Below, in pieces: positions 1 to 6,592 of a stretch of 7,355 bases of DNA; position 1 is the stretch's first letter; each line of letters opens with the position of its first letter. Both the position numbers and the translations under genes were made by a program. Source of the DNA: Thermoplasmatota archaeon (lineage in GTDB: Archaea > Thermoplasmatota > E2 > JACPAO01 > JAHFTW01); NCBI GenBank assembly GCA_028289805.1, contig JANQNI010000164.1, forward strand, positions 1 to 7,355, written 5' to 3'. The notes under the pieces were generated by a model, which made no database searches, had not been told where the DNA came from, and worked only from the letters and a program-made list of their open reading frames with translations.

Positions 1-1
1 C

Positions 2-445
2 CCCGCCCTGCACCACGATATGGCCCTTGACTCCACGGCGCAAAACCTGTGGATCGCGGACTTCGACGGCATCACGCGCTCCGAGGTCTACCACGCCACC
101 ACCGGCCGCCCCACCGCTGGCGTGGCGACGGACCAGTTTGGCCGCCCCATCGACCCCACCAACCCGCCCGGCTCGCAGCCCCCCGAGGACAGCGTCAGCG
201 TCGTAGACGACTGGAGCCCCACCCTCCGCTTCGTCGTCGGCCTACTGATCATCGCCATCCCCGCCGGCATCGCCTACCGCCTTGCCGGCCCGGCCCCCAT
301 GGTCGTCGGCGGTGCTGCCACCCTCGGCATGGCCGCCGCCGTCGTACTCGTCAGTTTCCCCTTGTGGATTCCAATCACCATCGCAGCCGGCGGTCTGGGC
401 ACATGGGCCGCCCAAATGGCCCGGCGCGTCGGAGGGGTCCGCTGA
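2..445 (+). CDS. Membrane protein, C-terminal part (5' end outside window)
   Basis: The reading frame is open to the left window edge. The first ATG (position 20) has no purine-rich ribosome binding site before it, so this is probably the tail of a longer protein; a start at 20 would give 141 residues. Counting from that ATG, residues 1-65 are polar with a Pro-rich stretch (PTNPPGSQPPED). A hydrophobic helix follows at about 69-89 (FVVGLLIIAIPAGIAYRLA) and two more closely spaced ones at about 93-132, then a basic end (ARRVGGVR). This suggests an exposed domain anchored by a C-terminal helical membrane region. The stop overlaps the next start (TGATG), indicating co-translation. The family is not recognised. 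A large structural or surface protein of the element is an inference from the layout. Third codon positions are mostly C, as in the next four genes. Confidence 0.72.
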   Translation, partial: PALHHDMALDSTAQNLWIADFDGITRSEVYHATTGRPTAGVATDQFGRPIDPTNPPGSQPPEDSVSVVDDWSPTLRFVVGLLIIAIPAGIAYRLAGPAPMVVGGAATLGMAAAVVLVSFPLWIPITIAAGGLGTWAAQMARRVGGVR

Positions 446-729
446 TGGCCCACAACCCCGTGCCCGCCATCACGTACATCCTGCTATGGACTACCTACCT
501 TGCGTTGGTCCTCTCCGACGAGTCGACCCTTCCGTCGGTGCCGGCGTGCGACGACCTGTCCGACATCATCACCGGCTGCGGAAACACCATCTCAAGCATT
601 CTCGGAATCGTCTTGTTGGGGACCATCCCCGGCGCCCCCCTCCCCGTCAACGCCGTCTTCGCCGTCGCGGGCGTCATCAGCCGCATCAGCATCATCTGGT
701 CGATTCTGACCTTGGTGCGGGGGAACTGA
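445..729 (+). CDS. Small three-helix membrane protein, 94 aa
   Basis: I chose the ATG at 445, which overlaps the upstream stop as TGATG and has GGAGG at 431-435, nine bases ahead. The open frame extends further left, but the upstream part is an Arg/Pro-rich shadow of the preceding gene. The product has an N-terminal hydrophobic helix (about 9-23, possibly a signal anchor), a short exposed loop with two Cys (C35 and C45) that could form a disulfide, then two hydrophobic segments (about 48-62 and 69-91) separated by a Pro-rich turn. It ends in VRGN. The last two segments and the LPVN turn resemble the end of the next protein. The family is not recognised. A small virion or secretion-apparatus membrane protein is an inference from neighbours. 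The next gene starts two bases after the stop. Confidence 0.75.
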   Translation: MAHNPVPAITYILLWTTYLALVLSDESTLPSVPACDDLSDIITGCGNTISSILGIVLLGTIPGAPLPVNAVFAVAGVISRISIIWSILTLVRGN

Positions 730-731
730 CG

Positions 732-1451
732 ATGCTCCGCGCCGCCGCATGGATCACCCTGGCCGTGGTCCTGGCCCCCGTCGTCGCCGCCCAACCCGGC
801 CACCACGTCCTCCAGTACCACCAATTCATCCTCAACGACCGAAACGAAGATGGCATCCTCCCCGAATATGCCTTCAGCTTAGAGGCGCCCCATTCCTGGA
901 CGCACGCATACGGAGAGTCCGTCCTGGAATTGCATCTTCACTACATCGTCGAGGGGGGCATTTTCGACCAATCCACCACCCACCAACTCCAGTGGAACGG
1001 CGAACCCCTGGCGGCGTGTTCCTGGCGCATCGACGCCACCCAGGCCCCCGGTGAGCGCAACGACCGCAGCCGCATCCTGGCGTGCCCGTTGCCAGGGTTC
1101 GCCGTTCCTGGCCCATACACGGTGGCGATAGAGGCGGTCGCAACCGATGGGCAGCCCATCCTCAACGCCTCGATTTCAATGCAAATCCGCCAAACAGAGA
1201 CGATAGAAATGGACTTAGACGTGAACATCACGCCCGAAATCATGGCCAACCTTGCATGGTTCATTTGGGCCGGCTACTTCCTGTTGACGCGGTTCGTCAA
1301 GAGCCCGATGCTCGCCATTCTCTCAAGCGTCGTTGGGTTCGGAATCCTCGCCCTCCCCGTCAATGAAACCCAATTCCTGACGCTCATCACGGCCCAAGGA
1401 ATCGTCTTGTTCTACGATACTGCCCGATTGATTACACGCATGGATGGATGA
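732..1451 (+). CDS. Secreted membrane-anchored protein with beta-rich ectodomain, 239 aa
   Basis: The start is the ATG at 732, two bases after the previous stop; the in-frame stretch upstream to 282 is a His/Arg/Pro-rich shadow. Residues 1-20 form a clear signal peptide (hydrophobic core LAVVLAPVVAA, likely cleavage after AA before QPG). Residues 21-165 alternate polar and hydrophobic residues in a beta-sandwich-like manner, with two Cys (C96 and C118) placed to form a disulfide and Asn-glycosylation sequons at N145 (NAS), N165 (NIT) and N211 (NET). Three hydrophobic helices follow at about 170-189, 191-209 and 214-234. The architecture is an external domain held by a C-terminal membrane bundle, as in small viral spike or surface-fibre proteins. 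That role is inferred, and I recognise no family. The end overlaps the next gene by eight bases. Confidence 0.8.
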   Translation: MLRAAAWITLAVVLAPVVAAQPGHHVLQYHQFILNDRNEDGILPEYAFSLEAPHSWTHAYGESVLELHLHYIVEGGIFDQSTTHQLQWNGEPLAACSWRIDATQAPGERNDRSRILACPLPGFAVPGPYTVAIEAVATDGQPILNASISMQIRQTETIEMDLDVNITPEIMANLAWFIWAGYFLLTRFVKSPMLAILSSVVGFGILALPVNETQFLTLITAQGIVLFYDTARLITRMDG

Positions 1452-1896
1452 CATGGAACCCGAAAAGAAACCCCGCAGCCCTACACCCGAGCCGAAGCGG
1501 GGGCCGTTCTGGCGCCCCAAGGCGACCGCCGCCGTACTCAACCGCGACGGCACCGCCACCACGTACCCCGCCCACGGAGACGCCATCGAGGACCGCGACG
1601 GCGGACGCCGAGTTCTCGAAGCCGGCGCGCGCTTCTGGCTTGACCGGCCCATTCCGGCCGGCTGGCTGACCGTCTACGTCTCCAACGACCCCGAACCCAT
1701 TACCCACCGCGATCCCGCCGGATACGACGCGCGCACCGTGGGAATGCTGGCGGGCAACTACGCTTTGCACCTCGTCGGTGGCGGCCTGAAGAAGAACCAC
1801 GCCTTCCGCCTGTCTGCGCCCATCCTCATTGGCGCCCTGGTCTTCGTGTTCGTTCTCGGCGCGGCATACTACGTGTACCGGAGGCGCTACGCATGA
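1444..1896 (+). CDS. Tail-anchored membrane protein, 150 aa
   Basis: The ATG at 1444 overlaps the preceding gene by eight bases; a second ATG three codons later (1453) is an equally possible start. Residues 1-25 are charged and Pro-rich (MDDMEPEKKPRSPTPEPKRG). Residues 26-122 look like a small globular domain without a motif I know. A single strong transmembrane helix sits at about 125-145 (APILIGALVFVFVLGAAYYV), followed by RRRYA. With no signal peptide and Arg after the helix, either orientation is possible, so location of the soluble part cannot be fixed. Its place between a surface protein and a soluble helical protein suggests a membrane adaptor or minor structural component of the element; this is inference. 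The stop overlaps the next start as ATGA. Confidence 0.78.
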   Translation: MDDMEPEKKPRSPTPEPKRGPFWRPKATAAVLNRDGTATTYPAHGDAIEDRDGGRRVLEAGARFWLDRPIPAGWLTVYVSNDPEPITHRDPAGYDARTVGMLAGNYALHLVGGGLKKNHAFRLSAPILIGALVFVFVLGAAYYVYRRRYA

Positions 1897-2204
1897 GCGA
1901 GTTGTTGGAAAGTCTCGTCTCGGCCAAGGACTCCACGGTGGAAGCCCTTGGCACCATCTGGGGAGAGCGCGGGTTTCGCCGCCGCACCCGAGGCAATCCC
2001 CGCCGTACCTTGGCCCTCGTCGCCCTGGACGTGATGGCCCACCAACTCGATCTTCCCGAGTGCGACGAGCTGGCCCGCACCATGAGCGACGCTTGGGCCG
2101 GCGAAGACGGATGGGATACCATCCAACTGATCAAGGCGCTTGGCGCCACCAAGGGCGCCTCCGCCCTCGTGCGTGAGGCCGTGCGCCGGGGCGAACGAGA
2201 ATGA
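1893..2204 (+). CDS. Small helical soluble protein, 103 aa
   Basis: The ATG at 1893 overlaps the previous stop (ATGA) and has GGAGG about eight bases upstream, a strong translational signal. The protein has no signal peptide or membrane segment. It appears mostly helical: an acidic amphipathic start (MSELLESLVSAKDSTVEAL), a basic patch at 29-38 (RRRTRGNPRR), a hydrophobic helix (TLALVALDVMAHQL), then acidic and helical segments ending RRGERE. The basic patch could contact nucleic acid or lipid head groups, but no DNA-binding fold is recognisable. It is the last gene of the left operon and is followed directly by the structured non-coding region. Function unknown. Confidence 0.72.
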   Translation: MSELLESLVSAKDSTVEALGTIWGERGFRRRTRGNPRRTLALVALDVMAHQLDLPECDELARTMSDAWAGEDGWDTIQLIKALGATKGASALVREAVRRGERE

Positions 2205-2222
2205 CGCCCCCTTGCACCCGTG

Positions 2223-2453
2223 CCTCGACCGGCTACTGTGTTTGCCGGGCCCCCCTGCCACCCCGTCGAGCTTCGAGGGGAGGCAAGGCGTTGCCGCGTG
2301 GGTGCGACTCCGGGATGGGACCGGAGTCGCCCCGAATCGTGGGTCCAACCACTAGTGAGCTTCCCCATGCCGCATGACGGCATAGGACCCCACGATGCCC
2401 ACGCGGGGGCCCGGCAAACACCCCCAAGGACTGCCCTGGGTGGCGGGTCGAGG
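2223..2453. other. Nested inverted-repeat region: candidate structured RNA or replication origin
   Basis: Helices that can be read directly: 2223-2230 with 2446-2453 (8 bp); 2238-2254 with 2405-2421 (17 bp, perfect); hairpin 2261-2280 (8 bp, one bulged G); hairpin 2282-2286 with 2291-2295 (5 bp, 4-base loop); 2296-2302 with 2398-2404 (7 bp, extendable by a T-G pair, directly abutting the 17-bp helix); hairpin 2304-2313 with 2321-2330 (10 bp, 7-base loop); 2336-2346 with 2385-2396 (11 bp, one bulged C); and, inside that, hairpin 2367-2372 with 2378-2383 (6 bp). An 8-bp palindrome CACTAGTG lies at 2350-2357. All of these are mutually compatible in one fold. The region sits between two gene blocks of a rolling-circle element, so it could be an origin, a single-stranded DNA packaging signal, a non-coding RNA or the leader of the ATPase gene. 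A 184-bp MITE with 17-bp terminal inverted repeats is the other option, but no target duplication is visible. Confidence 0.75.
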
Positions 2454-2477
2454 TCTGGACCCCCTGCCAAGGGTGCG

Positions 2478-3626
2478 TTGCCGGGGACGCGCTACGTCGT
2501 CCCCGACCGGAGCCCCGTCGGAGCGGGCCTCTTGCCCGAGACGTGGGGCGACGACGCCGCATTGGTGGATGCCCTGTGCCTTGCGTATGAGAAGGTCATG
2601 GACGACCGCGCGAAGAACTTCTTCGCGTGGCGACGGACGTTGACGGCACTGGTTCAGAAGCTGCGGGCGAAGCTCCGGTCTGCGGGCCTGTGCGCCGCGC
2701 CGTTTGATGAAGACGCGTTTTGGAGTCGAATCGACCTTCCGGTTCCGGCCTCGGACCCGACGCAGCACATCCGCCTCATCCATGCTCTGCTCCGGGACTA
2801 CCAAGACTGTGTGGCGGCGCAGATTCAGTACCGCCACCGCCACAATGCGAACGTCCACCTGGAAATCACCGGCCCGCCAGGGATGGCCAAGAGCAGTTGC
2901 GCAATTTCCATCATCAATTGGATTCGCCGCATTACTCCATCGGAGTTGATGCGCCATTTGTCCATTGATGTGACGGAATTGCCCTCCAAGATTATGCGTA
3001 TGCAGCCGGGAGAGTCGGTGATTCAGGACGAGTACGTCCAGACCTCCGGCGAGGGGTCGCGCACCGCCAAGAGCCTGTTCGAGAACCTGGAGGATACACT
3101 AAGAGGGAGCCAAGTGAACCTGATTGTTCTTTCTCCAAGAAGACAGGAACACTCGACCATGCAGGCGATTTTTGACTTGATTATGTGGAACCCGGAGCGT
3201 CGGTTCTCCCTGTTCTTGGTGTGGATACGGGGGACCCCCATGGGCGTCGTCGCCATCCCCTGGGCCCCCGACCCTTTGTGGGAGGCATATGGGCCCTGGA
3301 AGGCGGCCAACGTCGAACGGACTTTGCAGGGGCAATTTCGTGACACCACATACCTTGCCAAGCTGGCCATGCAGGCGTTCCAGGACCCCCGGCTCGTGGA
3401 ATACATACTGCACTTGTCCAACAAACCGAAGAAATCCGACTTCAAGACCGCCCTGGAGTTCTTCTTGCCGCAAATGATTTCCGGCTCCCAAAGCGACCGC
3501 ATGGTCAACTTCATCCACGATGCTTGCTATAATTTCGAGGCCATCTCTGATAAGTTCCTTGACTGGTTCGGCGTGGAGCCCTGCGAAGGGTTCCAGGCCG
3601 TCGCGCGTCGCTGCTACAAAGAATGA
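2478..3626 (+). CDS. P-loop ATPase, possible packaging or assembly motor
   Basis: The frame is open from 2220, but codons before 2478 have many A/T third positions and overlap the structured region, while from the TTG at 2478 third positions are almost all G or C. GGTG precedes this TTG closely. A TTG at 2532 with GGAG eight bases upstream and an ATG at 2367 inside a hairpin are alternatives. From 2478 the protein has 382 residues. A helical N-terminal region (about 25-125) leads into a Walker A variant GPPGMAKSS at 132-140 and a Walker B SVIQDE at 180-185, then NLIVLSPR (214-221), a possible sensor strand. The Lys and Ser of Walker A and the Asp-Glu of Walker B are present, so ATP hydrolysis is expected. 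No membrane helix is obvious. Pleolipovirus VP8-like or inovirus pI-like morphogenesis ATPases are functional analogies only; a replication helicase role is also possible. Confidence 0.82.
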   Translation: MPGTRYVVPDRSPVGAGLLPETWGDDAALVDALCLAYEKVMDDRAKNFFAWRRTLTALVQKLRAKLRSAGLCAAPFDEDAFWSRIDLPVPASDPTQHIRLIHALLRDYQDCVAAQIQYRHRHNANVHLEITGPPGMAKSSCAISIINWIRRITPSELMRHLSIDVTELPSKIMRMQPGESVIQDEYVQTSGEGSRTAKSLFENLEDTLRGSQVNLIVLSPRRQEHSTMQAIFDLIMWNPERRFSLFLVWIRGTPMGVVAIPWAPDPLWEAYGPWKAANVERTLQGQFRDTTYLAKLAMQAFQDPRLVEYILHLSNKPKKSDFKTALEFFLPQMISGSQSDRMVNFIHDACYNFEAISDKFLDWFGVEPCEGFQAVARRCYKE

Positions 3627-3632
3627 GGACCC

Positions 3633-4280
3633 ATGAAACTGACCCACCTTGAATGGCGTGGCGCCGTCTTGCGCCGCCAACCGCCCATACGCTTGCGCGT
3701 CTGCCAAAGCCCGCCCGCCCCCGCCGAGGTCGGTTGTGCGTTCGGGCCCTACGGATGCAAAGGCCACGAAGCCACCTGTGTCTGTGGGCTGCGCGCATGC
3801 GCCTTCCATGCTCGGTGGCATCGGGACGCCCTGCCGGTGCCCCCCGATGCGTGGCGCCGAACCCTGCAATCCGTGTGGGCCAACGCCAAGCGCCTTGCCC
3901 CGGACGGAGACTTCGCGGGGGCCCTGTGGGAGCCGCGCAGCCCCGAGCGCCCGCGCCCCTGCATGAAGATCGGGACGCACGTCGTTTCCACCTTGCCGCC
4001 GTGGCGCTTGGACTACTGCCGTACCCCCAGCGCCGGCTACGTGGACGCCGAGTGCGGGCACGAAGCCCGGACGTGCGACGGCCCCCCTGCATCATGTCTT
4101 GGCTGCGGCTTCTCGTACTGCCGGCACCACCACGGGCCCCATGTGCGCCACGTCACCCTTCCGGGCTACGTGGCCGCCGGCATCATCCGCGCGTACCGCT
4201 CCAGCCTGGACGAACTGGCCCAACCCGGCGCCCTGCGCCGAGGCATCAAGGTCCCTGCCCCTCGGTTTCGGGTGCTGTAG
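3633..4280 (+). CDS. Cys/His-rich protein with duplicated zinc-binding module, 215 aa
   Basis: The ATG at 3633 follows the ATPase stop by six bases, with GAGGA overlapping that stop as the ribosome binding site. Two similar Cys/His clusters are visible. Module 1 (about 42-63) has GHEATC, then C51-G-x3-C56-x2-H59-x3-H63. Module 2 (about 141-173) has GHEARTC, then C158-G-x3-C163-x2-H166-x3-H170, with an extra loop (DGPPAS) and further His residues. The spacing of the last four ligands is identical, which indicates internal duplication. The ligand order recalls B-box or other cross-brace zinc fingers, but the family cannot be assigned by eye. No signal peptide or membrane helix is seen. It lies between the ATPase and Rep, with the Rep start only two bases after its stop, so a role with DNA replication or gene regulation is plausible but inferred. 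Confidence 0.8.
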   Translation: MKLTHLEWRGAVLRRQPPIRLRVCQSPPAPAEVGCAFGPYGCKGHEATCVCGLRACAFHARWHRDALPVPPDAWRRTLQSVWANAKRLAPDGDFAGALWEPRSPERPRPCMKIGTHVVSTLPPWRLDYCRTPSAGYVDAECGHEARTCDGPPASCLGCGFSYCRHHHGPHVRHVTLPGYVAAGIIRAYRSSLDELAQPGALRRGIKVPAPRFRVL

Positions 4281-4281
4281 G

Positions 4282-5355
4282 GTGCCGGTCGTTTTGCGCG
4301 AGGGCATCAACGACGCCATCCGTGAGGCCCGCCGCCGCACCATTGACACCTGGCGCCCCTTCACCTCGCTCAAACGCTTCATAGCCCGGTATCGCCCGGA
4401 GGACTGGCGCGAAATCCAGTCCTGTCGCATGAACTACCGCGTCTATGAGGCCCAGGAGCGCCCCGGCTTCTACAAAATCGCCCCCTACGTCTGCAAGCGC
4501 ATCCCGTGGTGCATATCGTGTGTCCAATACGAACGATGGCGGCGGGCGACGGCGACGCTGGAGAAGTTCTATCTCTGCACCCCCGGAGGGCGCGAGCCCC
4601 GGTTCATTCACATTGTCCAGACTGCCCCCACCGGCTTCGAGGGGGCGTGGGGCGACGTGGCGTGTCGGGACGTGCCGGGTTTCGCTCGCGTCGTTTGGCG
4701 TGCCCTGCAAGACCTCTACGGGAGGGGAATCGGCGCCGTCATGTCGTACCACGATTTCGGGGAACGCGGTCTTGCTCAGGTTCACCCGCACATGGACTTG
4801 ACACTCAACGGTTGGATGCTCATGGGCGACGGCCCCGAGATGACCCCGCGCTTCGAGTTGAAGGGGGGCGGCGTGGCACGGTGGCACGACGCCGTGACCC
4901 GTCGCGCACAATCGCTTCGCTTGGGTGCTACGGCTGGCAATGTCTCGGTGACTCGCCCCATCACGGGCGCCGAGGCATACTATCGCATCCTCAAGTACCA
5001 AATGCGCGAGATTTTCGACGTGCGCAAGCTCCTGTATCGTCCCGACGAGGGCGCTGTTTACTGGTGCAGCTACCGCGACAACCGGCGCGAGCGGTTCGCC
5101 GTGGCTGATTTCTTGCGGCTCTTTGACGCCTACTCGTGGCGCCTGGGCCTCTACGAAGCCGGCGGGCGCGAGCGGTTGCATCGCAGCTTCGGGCACCTGT
5201 CCAAGCGCGGCTTCCGACGCAGCGCGCAAGCCTTCGGTGGCCAAGTTCCGCCCCACGGCTCCCGTTGCCCGTGCGCCGGGTGTGGCGATTGGAACCGCGT
5301 CGTCTTGGACGATGTGGACGCCTATCAAGGGCCGGGCTTGCGCGTCAAGGGATAG
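4282..5355 (+). CDS. rep: HUH rolling-circle replication initiator (Rep)
   Basis: The start is taken as GTG at 4282, just after the previous stop (TAG 4278-4280), with GGTG at 4271-4274 as ribosome binding site; sequence further upstream is a shadow of the zinc-protein gene. TTG at 4294 is an alternative. The product has 357 residues. An N-terminal Cys cluster (C71, C77, C80: C-x5-C-x2-C, followed by Arg-rich helix) precedes motif 1 (FIHIVQT, 108-114), the HUH motif H168-P-H170 in VHPHMDLTLNGW, and a motif with adjacent tyrosines and lysine (Y233-Y234-R-I-L-K238-Y). A second Cys cluster (CPCAGC, 329-334) lies near the C terminus. In this superfamily the HUH histidines hold a divalent metal and a Tyr nicks one origin strand, remaining covalently bound to its 5' end. 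Which Tyr acts here is uncertain. A HUH transposase is possible, but the linked integrase and structural-type genes favour Rep. Confidence 0.85.
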   Translation: MPVVLREGINDAIREARRRTIDTWRPFTSLKRFIARYRPEDWREIQSCRMNYRVYEAQERPGFYKIAPYVCKRIPWCISCVQYERWRRATATLEKFYLCTPGGREPRFIHIVQTAPTGFEGAWGDVACRDVPGFARVVWRALQDLYGRGIGAVMSYHDFGERGLAQVHPHMDLTLNGWMLMGDGPEMTPRFELKGGGVARWHDAVTRRAQSLRLGATAGNVSVTRPITGAEAYYRILKYQMREIFDVRKLLYRPDEGAVYWCSYRDNRRERFAVADFLRLFDAYSWRLGLYEAGGRERLHRSFGHLSKRGFRRSAQAFGGQVPPHGSRCPCAGCGDWNRVVLDDVDAYQGPGLRVKG

Positions 5356-5379
5356 GAGGAAGGGGAAGGAGCCACGGAT

Positions 5380-6525
5380 TTAGACGGGGGCCGTCGGCAC
5401 GGTCCGCGTGTGTGTGCCGGAGTTCTGTTTCTCCATGATGCGGCTTAGAAGGGCTGCGAGTTGGGCTTCCTCGCTGCCTGTTTCGACGGCTTGCCGGTAG
5501 CCCTCGGCGTCCACGCCCGCATCCCGTCGCACTTGCTCCCGGACGTCATCCAGGGTCAAGTGAATGTAGGTGCTGGGCATTTTGGAGCCGGGGCTCCAGC
5601 CGAAGAACTTCCGCATTTGTTCTTCGCCCCAGCCGGCGCGGGCGGCGCGCGTGGCGCGCGTGTGGCGAAAGTCGTGGGGGGAGAGGGTCTTGGTGCCGCT
5701 CTGGCGTTCGTGGAGGCCGCTTTCTTCTCCCAGCCGCTTGATGATGCGGTGGACGGTCAGGTACGAGACGTACCGCTTCCCGGAGCGGTCCCGGAAGGCG
5801 GGAAACAGGGGGGCCTTCGGGTCGGTTCCGTTCGGGTGTAGGCCGAGCCATGTTCGTAGGGCGCCTACGGATTCGCTGATGTAGAGGGATCGGGGGCCGG
5901 TCTTGAGGTCCGGTTGGTCGCGTCGCATGGTGACGACGGCGCCGTCGTGGTCTTCAAAGCGCACGTCGCCCACGTTCAGGCCCAATGCCTCGCGGACCCG
6001 GACGCCGGAGTCCCAGAGGAACCAGAGGATGGCCTGGGTCATGGTGGAGCGTGGCAGGGTGCTTAGTTCTCCGTCCATGCGCCTTGCAGCCCCGAGCAGG
6101 CCCTCGAAGTCCTGGGAGGTCAGGATTAGGGCGTTGGCCTTGGTCCTGGGCTCGCGCACGGTCAACGCTGCGTGCAGGTCTGCGGGTAGCTTCTCCAGGC
6201 CGCGCGCCTCGCGCAGGGCGGCCTTGATGTAGATGGTGTAGGCCGCTGCGCTGCGTTGTGAGACGGAGTTTAGCAGGTCCGATACGAAGTCGGTTGCCTT
6301 GCGGGCGTCCAGGGAGGCAAGGGGGCGGCCTTTGAGCCATCGGTCGAGGTGGAGCAGGGCTTGGGCGACGTTGAGGCACGTGGGTGCCTTGTTGCCCTTG
6401 TTCCGGCGCCGCTGGATGTGCAGGGCCACCGCGTCCCGGTTGACGGGGGACAGGCGGCCGACCAAGCGGTCGGTGGCGTTCGTGATGCTCTCGGTTCGGG
6501 TCGAATTGCTCTTATAGGGGACCAT
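5380..6525 (-). CDS. int: Tyrosine recombinase / integrase, 381 aa
   Basis: The minus-strand ATG at 6525 is preceded by GAGGTG (6539-6534) eight bases away, an almost ideal ribosome binding site. Residues about 15-125 form the N-terminal SAM-like core-binding domain. The catalytic domain carries R176 (SGVRVREAL), K208 (DLKTGPR), H284 and R287 (SPHDFRHTRAT), W310 in place of the usual second His, and the nucleophile Y320 (MPSTYIHL), so the active site looks intact. The enzyme cuts and rejoins DNA through a 3'-phosphotyrosine to integrate or excise the element. The GWSPGSKMPSTYIHL block is of the type I associate with archaeal and archaeal-virus integrases. The gene is convergent with rep, 24 bp apart, and its 5' end faces tRNA-Arg, the usual position for an integrase next to its attachment site. 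Confidence 0.95.
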   Translation of the reverse strand: MVPYKSNSTRTESITNATDRLVGRLSPVNRDAVALHIQRRRNKGNKAPTCLNVAQALLHLDRWLKGRPLASLDARKATDFVSDLLNSVSQRSAAAYTIYIKAALREARGLEKLPADLHAALTVREPRTKANALILTSQDFEGLLGAARRMDGELSTLPRSTMTQAILWFLWDSGVRVREALGLNVGDVRFEDHDGAVVTMRRDQPDLKTGPRSLYISESVGALRTWLGLHPNGTDPKAPLFPAFRDRSGKRYVSYLTVHRIIKRLGEESGLHERQSGTKTLSPHDFRHTRATRAARAGWGEEQMRKFFGWSPGSKMPSTYIHLTLDDVREQVRRDAGVDAEGYRQAVETGSEEAQLAALLSRIMEKQNSGTHTRTVPTAPV

Positions 6526-6566
6526 AGTCGCGGCACCTCAGAGGCGGCCGAGAGTCGCCATCCGCG

Positions 6567-6585
6567 TCTCTCAGCACCAGAGAGA
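6567..6585. repeat. Inverted repeat between integrase and tRNA
   Basis: TCTCTC (6567-6572) and GAGAGA (6580-6585) form a perfect 6-bp inverted repeat around a 7-base spacer. It lies in the 67-bp gap between the integrase start and the 5' end of tRNA-Arg. Integrases commonly have arm-binding or regulatory sites in this position, and the repeat could also be an operator for the integrase promoter. The repeat is short, so this is tentative. Confidence 0.35.
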
Positions 6586-6592
6586 TACACTT

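Noticed and set aside
1826..2470. Minus-strand frame across the 103-aa gene and the structured region
   Set aside because: Arg/Ser/Pro-rich composition without motifs. The plus-strand gene there has a good ribosome binding site and stop-start overlap.
2220..2477. N-terminal extension of the ATPase to a GTG at 2220 or ATG at 2367
   Set aside because: The extension runs through the inverted repeats, has weaker G/C preference at third positions than the rest of the gene and lacks a ribosome binding site. Start remains uncertain.
4246..5328. Long (360 codons) open frame on the minus strand opposite rep
   Set aside because: It mirrors the rep codons in a GC-rich sequence, has no recognisable motif, and rep has clear HUH motifs on the other strand.
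5356..5379. Purine-rich tract between convergent rep and int as a terminator
   Set aside because: It has no stem and no T run on the plus strand. On the minus strand it is C/T mixed. No convincing terminator signal.
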